In this document: positions 51,773-60,794 of the stretch, piece by piece
Position numbering within the stretch: the first letter of the stretch is position 1
Layout of the letters: every line of letters starts with the position of its first letter
From: CAYUZU01 sp964448675
Lineage (GTDB): Bacteria > Planctomycetota > Phycisphaerae > UBA1845 > Fen-1342
Direction of reading: 5' to 3'
DNA: 64,000 nt
Assembly (NCBI GenBank): GCA_964448675.1
Contig: CAYUZU010000006.1
Location: 62,001-126,000, forward strand
The notes under the pieces: generated by a model
Database searches by the model: none
What the model was told of the DNA's origin: nothing
The model's input: the letters and a program-made list of their open reading frames with translations, nothing else
Program-made: the position numbers and the translations under genes

Positions 51773-53568
51773 CCGTCATCCTCCGGTCGGGGTGGTGCCG
51801 TCTGTTCCGGCGGCGGGGTGGGGGGATCGACCGGGCGTCCGGCCATCTCCAGCAGCAGCCGGCGGATGACGCTGTGATCCGGCTCGTGCGCGGCCGACTG
51901 TTCGAGCCGCTCGCGCAACCGGTTCGCTTCCAGAAACTGCGGCTGCAAGGCCAGTGCCAGCTTCAAGTCCCACAGGGCCTTGTCCTGGTCACCCTGACGC
52001 CGGTGCTCGAGGGCCCACCGATAGTGCGCCTGTGCCAGCCGCTCGCGCCCCCACGGCATCAGGCCGCGGTGCGCCAGCACCCGCCGTTCCTCGACCTGGT
52101 CGCGCACCCGGGCCGATTTCTCGTAGTCGGCGTCGTCGCCGATGATGTGCGGCGTGATCAGCACGATCACCTCCTCGCGCGTCACCTCGTCAACGTTGCC
52201 GCGAAAGAGCGGCCCGACCACCGGCAAGTTTCCGAACCACGGAATACGCGTACTGTCGCTCGTAACCACATCGCGGAACAGGCCGCCGATCACCAGCGTG
52301 TGTCCGTCCCTCACGAGCACGTTGGTCGTGACCTCGGTCGTGTCCTTGAAAGGCAGGTTGTCCGGCGTGAGCCCGCCGCTGCTGTCCTCGGGATGGATGT
52401 CCATGCGCACCAGGCCGTCCTTGGTAATGAACGGGCGAAAGAGAATCTGCGTGCCGGTCTCCAGGAACTCGACATCCTGCACCGTCGCCGTCTCGGTCAC
52501 CGTTGACGTCAGGTACCCGTCCTGGCGGCCCACGATCACCCGGCCCGGCTGCTCGTTGACCGTCAGCACCTTGGGGTTGGCGACAATCGTCAGATCCACG
52601 ATCTGCTCCAACGCCCGCACGAACACCGCCACGTTGTTGCTGATCACGCCGATGCTCACCCCGCCAGGGTCGATCGCGCCGCTCACGTCCGAGCCGACCG
52701 CACCGAGCTCCAGGTCAAACTTCCGTGGTGGCACGGCCCCCGGCGTCAGGTTCGTGCCGCCGGTGCTGGTCGAGCCGATCGTGCGAAAGTCGATCCCCGC
52801 CAGCGCATTGAAATCCACCCCCAGCGCGTTGGACTCGTTCAGCCGCGCCCGCAGGATCACCGCCTCGACCAGCACCTGGCGGGGCGGCTGATCCAGGTGG
52901 GACAGCACTTCAGCGATTTCATCCAGCGCCTCCGGATAATCCCGAACCACCAGGAATTCGCCCGTCGCGCGACTCTTGCCACCCAACCCCGCATTCAGCG
53001 CCTCATCGAAATCGTCCGGCGTCAACGCAATCCCCGGCACCGGCGACGGCATCGTACTCACCAGCATGCCGCGCGGGCTCAGCAGCCCCTGCACCACCGG
53101 CACCGCCGACGCCGCGTCGATGAAACTCAACTCGAAGATGCGCAGCTCAGTTTCACGGCTCGCGGCGGCGAGGGCCTCACGCTCCTCCGGCAGGCAGACG
53201 TAGATGAACTTGCCCTTCTCGAACCACGTGTACCCCGTCGGCGTCAGCAGCGCCTCCAGCGCTTCCTCGAACGTGACCTGGTACAGGTCCGTCGTGACCA
53301 GCGCGTCTACCGACTGCGTCGTGCTGATGTTCCGCTGCGCACGCTGACTCAGCAGCCGCAACGCGTCCGGCAGCGGCACGTACCGCAGGTGCAGATCGAA
53401 CAGGCCGCCGTGATACTCCACCACCGGCGGTTCCGCCGGCGGCCGATCCACCGGCACGTCCGTCGGCGGGGCGTTTGGCTCAGGCACCAGGGGCGCTTGC
53501 TGCGGCTGGGCCACGCCCGGCCAGGACATACATACCAGAGCGAGGACAAGCGAGAACATGCGGGACAC
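51769..53568 (-). CDS. Secretin (GspD/PilQ/MshL family)
   Basis: GTG 53568 is chosen because GGAGG lies 7 nt upstream; ATG 53559 is the alternative. The 599-residue protein has a signal peptide (1-20), a Pro-rich linker, an N0/STN domain (about 52-125), an N1-type domain (about 140-230) and the secretin core (about 230-465), with VLVEAVILRARLNESNALGVDF, VANPKVLTVNEQPGRVIVG and the lip signature VPxxGxxPxxGPLF-like WFGNLPVVGPLFRG...REEVIVLITPHII. A helical TPR-like extension follows. It forms the outer-membrane pore. First gene of the operon. Confidence 0.9.
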   Translation of the reverse strand: MSRMFSLVLALVCMSWPGVAQPQQAPLVPEPNAPPTDVPVDRPPAEPPVVEYHGGLFDLHLRYVPLPDALRLLSQRAQRNISTTQSVDALVTTDLYQVTFEEALEALLTPTGYTWFEKGKFIYVCLPEEREALAAASRETELRIFELSFIDAASAVPVVQGLLSPRGMLVSTMPSPVPGIALTPDDFDEALNAGLGGKSRATGEFLVVRDYPEALDEIAEVLSHLDQPPRQVLVEAVILRARLNESNALGVDFNALAGIDFRTIGSTSTGGTNLTPGAVPPRKFDLELGAVGSDVSGAIDPGGVSIGVISNNVAVFVRALEQIVDLTIVANPKVLTVNEQPGRVIVGRQDGYLTSTVTETATVQDVEFLETGTQILFRPFITKDGLVRMDIHPEDSSGGLTPDNLPFKDTTEVTTNVLVRDGHTLVIGGLFRDVVTSDSTRIPWFGNLPVVGPLFRGNVDEVTREEVIVLITPHIIGDDADYEKSARVRDQVEERRVLAHRGLMPWGRERLAQAHYRWALEHRRQGDQDKALWDLKLALALQPQFLEANRLRERLEQSAAHEPDHSVIRRLLLEMAGRPVDPPTPPPEQTAPPRPEDDG

Positions 53569-53902
53569 AGACCGTCCTCCTGCGCGGACAAGGGGGCGCC
53601 GACCGCCGGCGCGTCGCAGCACGCGGCCCGGCGACACCCGGGGGCACAACGCTTTCGTCACTGTTATCGGGACGGGCGCCGCGTCGGGCTTAGCGGCGGC
53701 CTGAGTTCCGTGCGCGATCACAGTTGCCGCGGCAAACCCGTTTATCACACCAAGAGGCCGTTTCTTCGGAATGGGACGGCCGAGTGCGATAACCGCCAAG
53801 CCACCTCCCATCCCCTAAGCCCGCGGGCTGAATCGCACCTTTTGCGCTTTCGCACCGCCCGCCGTGTTTTGAATGCTTGCTGGGGCAACTGGAGGATGCG
53901 AC
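53569..53902. other. Divergent intergenic region between the pilus operon and a PilZ gene
   Basis: This 334-bp stretch separates the secretin start from the PilZ-protein start and must hold both promoters. It contains a large imperfect stem-loop (see next entry), an AGCCCGCGGGCT palindrome (53818-53829) and a TGCG-CTTT-CGCA hairpin (53843-53854). The secretin frame continues upstream through it without a ribosome site. Confidence 0.5.
53740..53793 (+). ncRNA. Candidate structured leader upstream of the PilZ protein gene
   Basis: On the plus strand GTTTATCACAC can pair imperfectly with GTGCGATAAC, inside that GGCCGT pairs exactly with ACGGCC (53756-53761 and 53776-53781), and the tip is TTC-TTCG-GAA, a UUCG tetraloop. 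GGCAAACCC just before and CCAAGCCAC just after recall parts of the c-di-GMP-I (GEMM) riboswitch, but the full consensus is not met. It may be a regulatory leader, or an operator-rich region. Confidence 0.3.
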
Positions 53903-54496
53903 ATGAGCTCGACCTACACTTCCGAGAACTTCCGCCCCGTCGACGAGGACGATCTGGTCGAGGGCGAAACGCTGCCGGCCGACCTCTGTGATCGCGGCGG
54001 GCGGGTGCTGCTGCGCGCCGGCGAAGTCTTCACCGCGCAGGCCCGGGCGCGGCTGCGCCAACGCGGCTGCCTCGGCCTCTACCTGCGGGAGCTCGTGTCC
54101 GCCGCCGGCGACGAACCCCGGCCGCATCCTGGCGACAGCGATCCGAACGACGTTGTGGCGGCCCTCGAACGCCAGCAGGCCGGCGCAGCAACGCGCGACC
54201 CCAACCGGCGGCGTCACGAACGCCACAGTTGGAGCGCGGTGCTCGAGCTGGATCTCGAGGAACGCACGCCCGAGGGCGTCGCCAAGCGCAAGCTGAAGGT
54301 CAAGACCGACGACATCTCCGCGCGCGGCATGTCGTTCTTTCACCACCACTATCTGCACCCTGGCTCCATCATCCGGGCCCGCTTCGATTCGCTCGAGGGC
54401 CGGCCCTGCCTGACCGCGATCGTCCGCCACTGCACGCATGTCGAGGGCCAGCAACACCGCATCGGCGCCGAATTCGTGAAGATCGCCCGCCGCTGA
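53903..54496 (+). CDS. PilZ-domain protein
   Basis: ATG 53903 has GGAGG 7 nt upstream; 197 residues. The N-terminal 75 residues (VEGETLPADLCDRGGRVLL...AGEVFTAQARARLRQRG) resemble the small domain that often precedes HD-GYP or PilZ domains. The PilZ domain spans about 100-195, with RRRHERHSW and DDISARGMSFF as the c-di-GMP binding motifs and IGAEFVKI at the end. It is divergent from the pilus operon, whose ATPase also carries a PilZ domain, so it is probably a c-di-GMP receptor in the same system. Confidence 0.8.
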   Translation: MSSTYTSENFRPVDEDDLVEGETLPADLCDRGGRVLLRAGEVFTAQARARLRQRGCLGLYLRELVSAAGDEPRPHPGDSDPNDVVAALERQQAGAATRDPNRRRHERHSWSAVLELDLEERTPEGVAKRKLKVKTDDISARGMSFFHHHYLHPGSIIRARFDSLEGRPCLTAIVRHCTHVEGQQHRIGAEFVKIARR

Positions 54497-54520
54497 GGAC
54501 GCAGCGCGGGCGATTCCTGT

Positions 54521-54549
54521 TTGGTCTTTGTTCGCATGGCGGGTATACT
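54521..54549 (+). promoter_or_regulatory. Promoter TTGGTC-N17-TATACT next to the helicase start
   Basis: The -35 TTGGTC (54521-54526) and -10 TATACT (54544-54549) are spaced by 17 nt. The -10 ends 9 nt before the ATG at 54559, and no Shine-Dalgarno sequence lies between, so the mRNA should be leaderless. Confidence 0.55.
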
Positions 54550-54558
54550 GCCCGCAGC

Positions 54559-57066
54559 ATGGACGCGCTGGCCTTCCTCGAACGGACCAAAGCCGATCGG
54601 CACTACCGTGGTCAGATCGCCGCGGTGCGCACGATCGACGCGCGGGCAGCCAGCTTTCGTGCGCCGCAGCAGCCGCTACCACCTCCGGTGCAGGCCCTGC
54701 TGCAGCGCGAAGGCATCGACCAGCTCTACAGCCACCAGGCCGACGCGTGCGACGCCATCGCCGCCGGCCAGCACGTTGTCATCTGCACCGGCACCGCCTC
54801 GGGCAAGAGTCTCTGTTACCACTTGCCTGCGCTGTCGGCGCTGCACGACGATCCCGCGAGCCGCGCGCTCTACCTCTTCCCCGCCAAAGCGCTGGCCTAC
54901 GACCAGCTCGGCGGCCTGCAGCGCATGGTCGAGATCGCCGGCCTGGCCGACAGCGTCCGCCCGGCCTGCTACGACGGCGACACGCCCAACCACAAGCGCC
55001 CCGGCATCCGCCGCACGGCCAACATCCTGCTGTCCAACCCCGACATGCTCCACGTGAGCATCCTGCCGTACCACACCAAGTGGGCGTCGTTCTTTGCCCG
55101 GCTGCGGTATGTCGTGCTCGATGAAATCCATATGTATCGCGGCATCTTCGGCAGCCACGTGGCGGGGGTGATCCGCCGGCTGCAGCGCGTTTGCGCCCAC
55201 TACGGCGCCGACCCGCAATTCGTCTGCTGCTCGGCGACGCTGGGTAACCCGCGCGACCTCGCCGAGAGCCTTGTCGACCGCCCGGTGACCCTGATTGACC
55301 AGGACGGCTCGCCACGCGGCCGGCGCTATTTCGTCCTGTGGAATCCGCCGTTCCTCGAGGACCGTGATGAGAAGCCGCCGCAGCAGGCCGCGCGCGACGC
55401 GCGACGGCGCGAGCTGCGCCTCGTCCCGCGCGGCGCAGCCGAGCACCCGGCTGACACGCTCGCGACGGTCCCCGGCCCGACCCGCTCAAACCCCAAGCTC
55501 GCCGCGCCCGTCGTCGATCAGCACGTGAAGATCGCCCGGCGCAGCGGCAATGCGGAAGCGACCGACCTCATGCAGCGTCTTGTCGAAAGCGACGCTGGCA
55601 CGATCACCTTCTGCAAGGCGCGCGTCGTGGCCGAGCTGATCTATACGTATGTTGCAGACGGGCTCAAGCGTCGCCGACGGCCGGACCTCGCGCGGCGCAT
55701 CAAGCCGTACCGTGGCGGGTACCTGCCGAATGAGCGGCGCGAAATCGAGCGACAGCTCTTCACCGGCGAGCTGCTCGGCGTGTGCAGCACGACCGCGCTC
55801 GAGCTCGGTATCGATGTCGGCTCGCTCGATGCCGCGCTCATCGTGGGCTTCCCGTCGACGTTGTGCAGCCTGTGGCAGCAGGCGGGGCGCGCCGGGCGCC
55901 GGCAGGATGAGACGCTCACGATCTTCATCGCCTACGACGACCCGATCGACCAGTACCTCATGCGCAATCCGGATTTCATCTTCGACCAGCCGCTGGAGCA
56001 CGCCGTCATCGACCCCGACAACCCGCACATCCTGGCGGCCCAGCTCGGTTGTGCGGCCAGCGAGTTGCCCCTGAGCGAAGATGACCTCGCACGCTTCGGC
56101 GCCGAGATTGGGCCGGCGGTGGCCCAGGTGCTCACCGACGAGGGACAATTGCGCCACACGGCCGAGCGCTACTACTGGGCGTCCTGCGAGTTCCCCGCGG
56201 CCAAGACCAACCTCCGCACCATCAGCGACGCGACCTACGCCATTGTCGACACCACCAGGGGCGTCAACGAAGTCATCGGTCAGGTCGACTCGATTTCGGC
56301 GCCGGAACTGGTGTATCCGGAAGCCGTCTACATCCACCAGGGCGAGAGCTATCTGGTGCGCGAGCTCGACATGCCCATGCGCACCGCGCGCGTCGAACGT
56401 CTCGACGCCGATTACTACACCCAGCCCGTGCTCGCCGACGAATGCCGCATTGTTGCGCAGCGGCAGGAGGGGGCCTGTCGTGGTGGCCGGCGCTTCTTCG
56501 GCGACGTTTCGGTCAAGTGGCAGACCATCGCGTTCCGCAAGTTCAAGCTCTACACCCAGGAGCTCATCGGCCAGACCGCGCTCGACCTGCCCGCGCAGCA
56601 GATCGACACCACCGGCGCCTGGTTCCAGCCGCCACCCGCCGCCCTCGACGCCACGAAGGCCGCGGGCCACAAGGCGTATGACGCTCTGTCCGGCGCGCGC
56701 AACCTGCTCACGGTGAGTCTGCCGCCGCTGGCCATGTGCGATCGTTATGACATTGGCGGCGTCGTGAACAGCTCGCAGCTCGGCGTCAGCACCATCATCC
56801 TGTACGACCGCTACCAGGGCGGCGTCGGCTACGCCCGCCACGGTTACGAGTACAGCGACGAGCTGTTGCAAATGGCCTATCAGTTGGTCGCGGGTTGTCC
56901 GTGCGCCGATGGTTGTCCGGGTTGCGTGGCGCCGCCCAATCTGCGCGTGCCGATTCATCACGATCCGGACGTGGGCGGGGGGTACGCCATTCCGAACAAG
57001 GCGGCGACGCTGCTGTTGCTTTCCGAGTGGCTGCGCGTTACCGACTCGCCCGCCACCCCGTTTTGA
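54559..57066 (+). CDS. DEAD/DEAH-box helicase of the YprA/MrfA type (DUF1998 C-terminus)
   Basis: The 835-residue protein has an Lhr-like SF2 core: Walker A TGTASGKS (77-84), DEIH (188-191), CSATLGNP (motif III), TFCKARVVAEL (motif IV), STTALELGIDVGSLDA (motif V) and QQAGRAGRRQD (motif VI). The C-terminal DUF1998-type region ends in four cysteines CPCADGCPGC (780-789), which bind a metal in MrfA. Members are 3'-5' helicases in DNA repair, e.g. of mitomycin damage, usually with a nuclease partner. No such partner is adjacent here. Confidence 0.9.
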   Translation: MDALAFLERTKADRHYRGQIAAVRTIDARAASFRAPQQPLPPPVQALLQREGIDQLYSHQADACDAIAAGQHVVICTGTASGKSLCYHLPALSALHDDPASRALYLFPAKALAYDQLGGLQRMVEIAGLADSVRPACYDGDTPNHKRPGIRRTANILLSNPDMLHVSILPYHTKWASFFARLRYVVLDEIHMYRGIFGSHVAGVIRRLQRVCAHYGADPQFVCCSATLGNPRDLAESLVDRPVTLIDQDGSPRGRRYFVLWNPPFLEDRDEKPPQQAARDARRRELRLVPRGAAEHPADTLATVPGPTRSNPKLAAPVVDQHVKIARRSGNAEATDLMQRLVESDAGTITFCKARVVAELIYTYVADGLKRRRRPDLARRIKPYRGGYLPNERREIERQLFTGELLGVCSTTALELGIDVGSLDAALIVGFPSTLCSLWQQAGRAGRRQDETLTIFIAYDDPIDQYLMRNPDFIFDQPLEHAVIDPDNPHILAAQLGCAASELPLSEDDLARFGAEIGPAVAQVLTDEGQLRHTAERYYWASCEFPAAKTNLRTISDATYAIVDTTRGVNEVIGQVDSISAPELVYPEAVYIHQGESYLVRELDMPMRTARVERLDADYYTQPVLADECRIVAQRQEGACRGGRRFFGDVSVKWQTIAFRKFKLYTQELIGQTALDLPAQQIDTTGAWFQPPPAALDATKAAGHKAYDALSGARNLLTVSLPPLAMCDRYDIGGVVNSSQLGVSTIILYDRYQGGVGYARHGYEYSDELLQMAYQLVAGCPCADGCPGCVAPPNLRVPIHHDPDVGGGYAIPNKAATLLLLSEWLRVTDSPATPF

Positions 57067-57184
57067 GGCACAATGTAACGCCCAACAGGTAGGACATTGC
57101 TCCGCATTGTCCTGTAGCGCGCGACGGCTCGTCGGCCGGGTGCCCTGCCGGTGTGTCAGGAACAGAGAGGAAGGACGACAACAC

Positions 57185-58108
57185 ATGAACCGACGTGAGT
57201 TTCTCGGCACCTCGCTGGCCGCTGGTGCCGCCACGGCGCTGGGCATGGGTACCACCGCCGGCGCCGCCCAACAGCGCCCCAACCACACCAGCCGGCAGGA
57301 ATTCAAGCTGAAGTACGCGCCCCACTTCGGCATGTTCCGCCACAACGCCGGCAATGATCCGCTCGATCAGCTGCGCTTCATGGTTGACCAGGGTTTCACC
57401 GCACTCGAAGACAACGGCATGATGGCCCGCCCGCCTGGCGAACAGGAGCGCATCGCCCGCGAGATGGCCCGCCTCCACATGACCATGGGGGTCTTCGTCG
57501 CGCACGTGGACTGGGGGACGCCCACCATGGTCAAGCGCGACGCCGATATCCGCCGCCGGCTGCGGGCCGAGATGACCCGCGCGGTCGAGGTTGCCAAGCG
57601 CGTCAACGCCAAGTGGTGCACCGTCGTCCCCGGCCTGATCGCGGACCGGGTCGATTTCGGCTACCAGCAGGCCAACGTCATCGACAACCTGCGTGCCTGT
57701 GCCGAGATCTGCGAGCCGGCCGGTCTCGTCTTGGTGCTCGAGCCGCTCAACCCGCGCGACCACCCGCGGCTCATGCTCACCAGGATCCCCCAGGCCTACG
57801 AGATCTGCCGCGCGGTCAACAGCCCGTCGTGCAAGATCCTCAATGACCTCTATCACCAGCAGGTCACCGAGGGCAACCTGATCCCCAATATCGACGCCGC
57901 CTGGGACGAAATCGCCTACTTCCAGGTCGGCGACAACCCCGGCCGCAAAGAGCCCACCACCGGCGAGATCAACTACCGCAATATCTTCAAGCATCTCCAC
58001 GCCAAGCGCTACGCCGGCATCGTCGGCATGGAGCACGGCGTGGCGACCGACAGCAAGGAAGGCGAGTGGGCTCTCATCGAGGCCTACCAGAAATGTGACA
58101 GCTTCTGA
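57185..58108 (+). CDS. Tat-exported TIM-barrel protein (hydroxypyruvate isomerase-like)
   Basis: ATG 57185 has GAAGGA upstream; 307 residues. A Tat signal NRREFLGTSLAAGAATALG opens the protein. The rest is an AP-endonuclease-2/sugar isomerase TIM barrel of the Hyi type: FKLKYAPHFGMF, GFTALEDNG, VLVLEPLNPRDHP (Glu), ILNDLYHQQVTEGN (Asp, His), YFQVGDNPGRKEP and GMEHG, which together form the metal site. It probably isomerises a keto- or hydroxy-sugar acid. The next gene is a Gfo/Idh/MocA oxidoreductase in the same direction. Confidence 0.8.
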   Translation: MNRREFLGTSLAAGAATALGMGTTAGAAQQRPNHTSRQEFKLKYAPHFGMFRHNAGNDPLDQLRFMVDQGFTALEDNGMMARPPGEQERIAREMARLHMTMGVFVAHVDWGTPTMVKRDADIRRRLRAEMTRAVEVAKRVNAKWCTVVPGLIADRVDFGYQQANVIDNLRACAEICEPAGLVLVLEPLNPRDHPRLMLTRIPQAYEICRAVNSPSCKILNDLYHQQVTEGNLIPNIDAAWDEIAYFQVGDNPGRKEPTTGEINYRNIFKHLHAKRYAGIVGMEHGVATDSKEGEWALIEAYQKCDSF

Positions 58109-58196
58109 GCCAGCATAGCGCAGAATCGTGCCAAGGATGTATCGCCGCGCCGCATTTCTTCTTCGCCGGCGCGGCACAGCAATGGAGCACCGCACC

Positions 58197-59528
58197 ATGC
58201 CAAGTGATTCGACCAACAGCGCCGCGTCCGCCGACCAGCGACCCTCCCGGCGTGACTTCCTGAAGACGTCCGCCGCCTTCTCCGCGACGGCCCTCCTCGC
58301 CGGCTGCCAGACCGTTCCCAAGGGCGGCAGTGGCCCCGTCATGCCGCCACCCAAGCCCACGCCGCTGCACGTCGGTGTCATCGGCTGCGGTGGGCGCGGC
58401 ACGGGCGCGGCGATCAACTGTCTGCAAGCCGACCCGCACGTGCGCATCGTCGCGCTGGGCGACCTCTTCGCGGACCGTGTCGAATCCAGCCGCAAGCGCC
58501 TGGCTGAGCTCGAGGAGCTCCCGCCGCAGCACATCGAAGACAGGCACTGCTTCGTCGGCTTTGACGCGTACCGGGGCGTGCTTTCCTGCGACGTCGACCT
58601 GATCATCCACGGCACGCCCCCCGGTTTCCGCCCGCAACACCTCCGCGCCGTGATCGACGCCGGCAAGCACCTCTTCACCGAGAAGCCCGTCGCGGTCGAT
58701 CCCGTCGGCGTGCGCTCGGTGATGGAAACCGCCGACCTGGCTGCACAGAAGAACCTGGCCTTCGTCGCCGGCACGCAGCGCCGCCACGATCCCGCCTATG
58801 TCGAGACCATGCAGCGCATCCACGACGGCGCCATCGGCGAAATCGTCGCAGCCCAATGCTACTGGAACCAGGACGGCTTGTGGGTCAAGCAGCCCCAGCC
58901 CGACTGGTCCGACATGGAGTGGCAGTGCCGCAACTGGCTCTACTTCACCTGGCTTTCCGGCGACCACATCGTCGAGCAGCACATCCACAACATCGATGTC
59001 ATCAACTGGGCCATGGGGGGGCCGCCGGCACGCGCCCTGGGCATGGGGGGCCGCGAGGTCCGCACCGCCCCCGAATACGGCAACATCTACGACCACTTCG
59101 CCGTTGAGTACACCTATCCCAGCGGCGCCCGCCTCATGAGCATGTGCCGCCAGATCGATGGTACGTCGCCGATGATTGGCGAACGCCTCATCGGCACCGC
59201 CGGCACCGCCGAGCCCAAGGGCATCATCGAAGGCCGCCGCCCGTTCACTTATGAGCCGCCCGGCGACGAGTGGATCAACCCGTACATCCAGGAGCATGTC
59301 GACCTGATCCGCAGCATCCGAAGCGGCCGGCCGCTCAACGAGGGCCGCCGCGTCGCCGAGAGCACCATGACCGCCATCATGGGCCGTATGTCGGCCTACA
59401 CCGGCCGCGAGGTCCAGTGGGACTGGCTCATGAACAAGTCGACGCTTGATTTGTCGCCGTCGGCGTACGAGATGGGCGAGTTGCCCGTGGGCCCCGTCGC
59501 TGTTCCGGGCCAGACGCCGCTGGTGTGA
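58197..59528 (+). CDS. Exported Gfo/Idh/MocA oxidoreductase, Tat/lipobox signal
   Basis: ATG 58197 has GGAG upstream; an ATG at 58182 has none. The 443-residue protein has a Tat-like motif SRRDFLKTSAAF followed by lipobox LAGC (Cys37). The nucleotide-binding motif is GVIGCGGRGTG (59-69) and the family EKP lies at 162-164. C-terminal hallmarks are WKQPQPDW-like WVKQPQPDWSDMEWQ, VEQHIHNIDVINWAMG and the conserved HNID His. It probably oxidises a sugar substrate together with the isomerase-like protein just upstream. Confidence 0.85.
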   Translation: MPSDSTNSAASADQRPSRRDFLKTSAAFSATALLAGCQTVPKGGSGPVMPPPKPTPLHVGVIGCGGRGTGAAINCLQADPHVRIVALGDLFADRVESSRKRLAELEELPPQHIEDRHCFVGFDAYRGVLSCDVDLIIHGTPPGFRPQHLRAVIDAGKHLFTEKPVAVDPVGVRSVMETADLAAQKNLAFVAGTQRRHDPAYVETMQRIHDGAIGEIVAAQCYWNQDGLWVKQPQPDWSDMEWQCRNWLYFTWLSGDHIVEQHIHNIDVINWAMGGPPARALGMGGREVRTAPEYGNIYDHFAVEYTYPSGARLMSMCRQIDGTSPMIGERLIGTAGTAEPKGIIEGRRPFTYEPPGDEWINPYIQEHVDLIRSIRSGRPLNEGRRVAESTMTAIMGRMSAYTGREVQWDWLMNKSTLDLSPSAYEMGELPVGPVAVPGQTPLV

Positions 59529-59857
59529 TTTCCTGCTCGCCCCGTGGTGGTCGTGGCGCGTCGCATTGTGGATTGGTGGCTGGCAGCCCGGCAAAAACGC
59601 CGAAAACCGCCAGTCGCCGCCGGTCAAGCTTGGCGCCGCCACCCGCGGGCGATTCTAATGTAAACGTCACCGTGGGTGACGGGCGGGACACGGCACTGCT
59701 TTGTCCCCTGGCCGGGCAGGGCGGGTTTCACCCGCCGCACCTGGTCGGGCGTCGCGCCGCGATGTCTGCAACGCCCGGCCTCCGCATGGCCCACGGTGTC
59801 GTCGCACAAGGCCGCCGGCCGTAGAACCTCGGCCTCGCGCCGCTGGGATAACGTATC
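59529..59857 (+). other. Intergenic region upstream of scpA with two perfect hairpins
   Basis: No gene was recognised. Two exact 7-bp stems with 3-nt loops are present: CGTCACC-GTG-GGTGACG (59665-59681) and GGCGGGT-TTC-ACCCGCC (59720-59736). They could end the upstream oxidoreductase transcript or be operators. Neither is followed by a T-run. Confidence 0.4.
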
Positions 59858-60778
59858 GTGGCAGACGACTATCGCGTCCAACTCGACGTCTTCACCGGCC
59901 CGCTCGACCTGCTGCTCTATCTGATCAAGCGGGACGAGGTCGACATCCACGACATCCCCATTGCGCGCATCACCGCGCAGTACCTCGATCACGTTCACCT
60001 GCTCGAAGTGCTCGACCCCAACGCCGCGGCTGACTTCCTCGTGCTCGCGTCGACACTGATCGAGATCAAGTCGCGGGCGCTGCTGCCCACGCCGCCGCTC
60101 GAAAGCGCCGAGGAAGAGGACGATCCGCGTGCCCCGCTGGTGCGCCAGCTGCTGGAGTACAAACGCTTCAAGGACGCCGCCCGCTCGCTCGGCCGCGCCG
60201 CCGACGAGCGCGCCAAGCGCTACGTGCGTCAGCCGGCGGACCTGCCCAAGGACCTGCAGGGCGTCGAGCTCGAAGAGGCCCAGGTCTGGGATTTGCTGTC
60301 GGCGTTCAACTCGGTCATGAACGCGATCGGCCGCGGCCCCGGCCTGCACGAAGTCGCCTACGACGACGTGCCGGTCGAGCTGCACGAGGCGGAAATCGTC
60401 GCCATCCTCGAGCAGGACGGTCCGACGACTTTTCACGCCCTGTTCGACGGGCCCGATGATCGCATGCAGGTCGTCGGCCGCTTCCTCGCGCTGCTCGAGC
60501 TCATCCGCAAGCATCGCGTCCGCGCCGACCAGGAAAAGACCTTCGGCACGATTTATCTGTTCCTGCTGGTCGAGGTCCCCGAAGACGACGGCGAAGGCGA
60601 GAACGGCGCCGCCGCCGCAGACGCTGCGCCGCCCGCCACTGCCGATGACGACGAAGCATTGCGCCACGTTCGCGCGCGGCGCAATCCGGAGGCGCCCGTG
60701 GGGGACAGGCCGGCCTCCCCGCACGACTTTGTCGTACCGCCGCCCGGCACCGCCCACGAGCCCGAGCAATCCGACTGA
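59858..60778 (+). CDS. scpA: Segregation and condensation protein A
   Basis: The 306-residue protein starts at a GTG with no clear ribosome site. It has the ScpA hallmarks VQLDVFTGPLDLLLYLIKRDEVDIHDIPIARIT at the N-terminus (quoted in part), FLVLASTLIEIKSRALLP, and a winged-helix C-terminus (VAILEQDGPTTFHALFDGP, VGRFLALLELIRKHRVRADQ). It is the kleisin that bridges SMC heads in chromosome condensation. An acidic, low-complexity tail of about 60 residues is unusual. No scpB follows; ridA does, 16 nt later. Confidence 0.9.
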   Translation: MADDYRVQLDVFTGPLDLLLYLIKRDEVDIHDIPIARITAQYLDHVHLLEVLDPNAAADFLVLASTLIEIKSRALLPTPPLESAEEEDDPRAPLVRQLLEYKRFKDAARSLGRAADERAKRYVRQPADLPKDLQGVELEEAQVWDLLSAFNSVMNAIGRGPGLHEVAYDDVPVELHEAEIVAILEQDGPTTFHALFDGPDDRMQVVGRFLALLELIRKHRVRADQEKTFGTIYLFLLVEVPEDDGEGENGAAAADAAPPATADDDEALRHVRARRNPEAPVGDRPASPHDFVVPPPGTAHEPEQSD

Positions 60779-60794
60779 CCCCACGGAGGCCCCC

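Noticed and set aside
53569..53811. N-terminal extension of the secretin upstream of its signal peptide
   Set aside because: The longer frame would put the signal peptide inside the protein and lacks a ribosome site; GTG 53568 has GGAGG.
53731..53860. Calling a firm c-di-GMP-I riboswitch
   Set aside because: Only fragments of the consensus (GGCAAACC, AAGCCAC) are present and the P1b/P2 arrangement does not fit; kept only as a candidate structured element.
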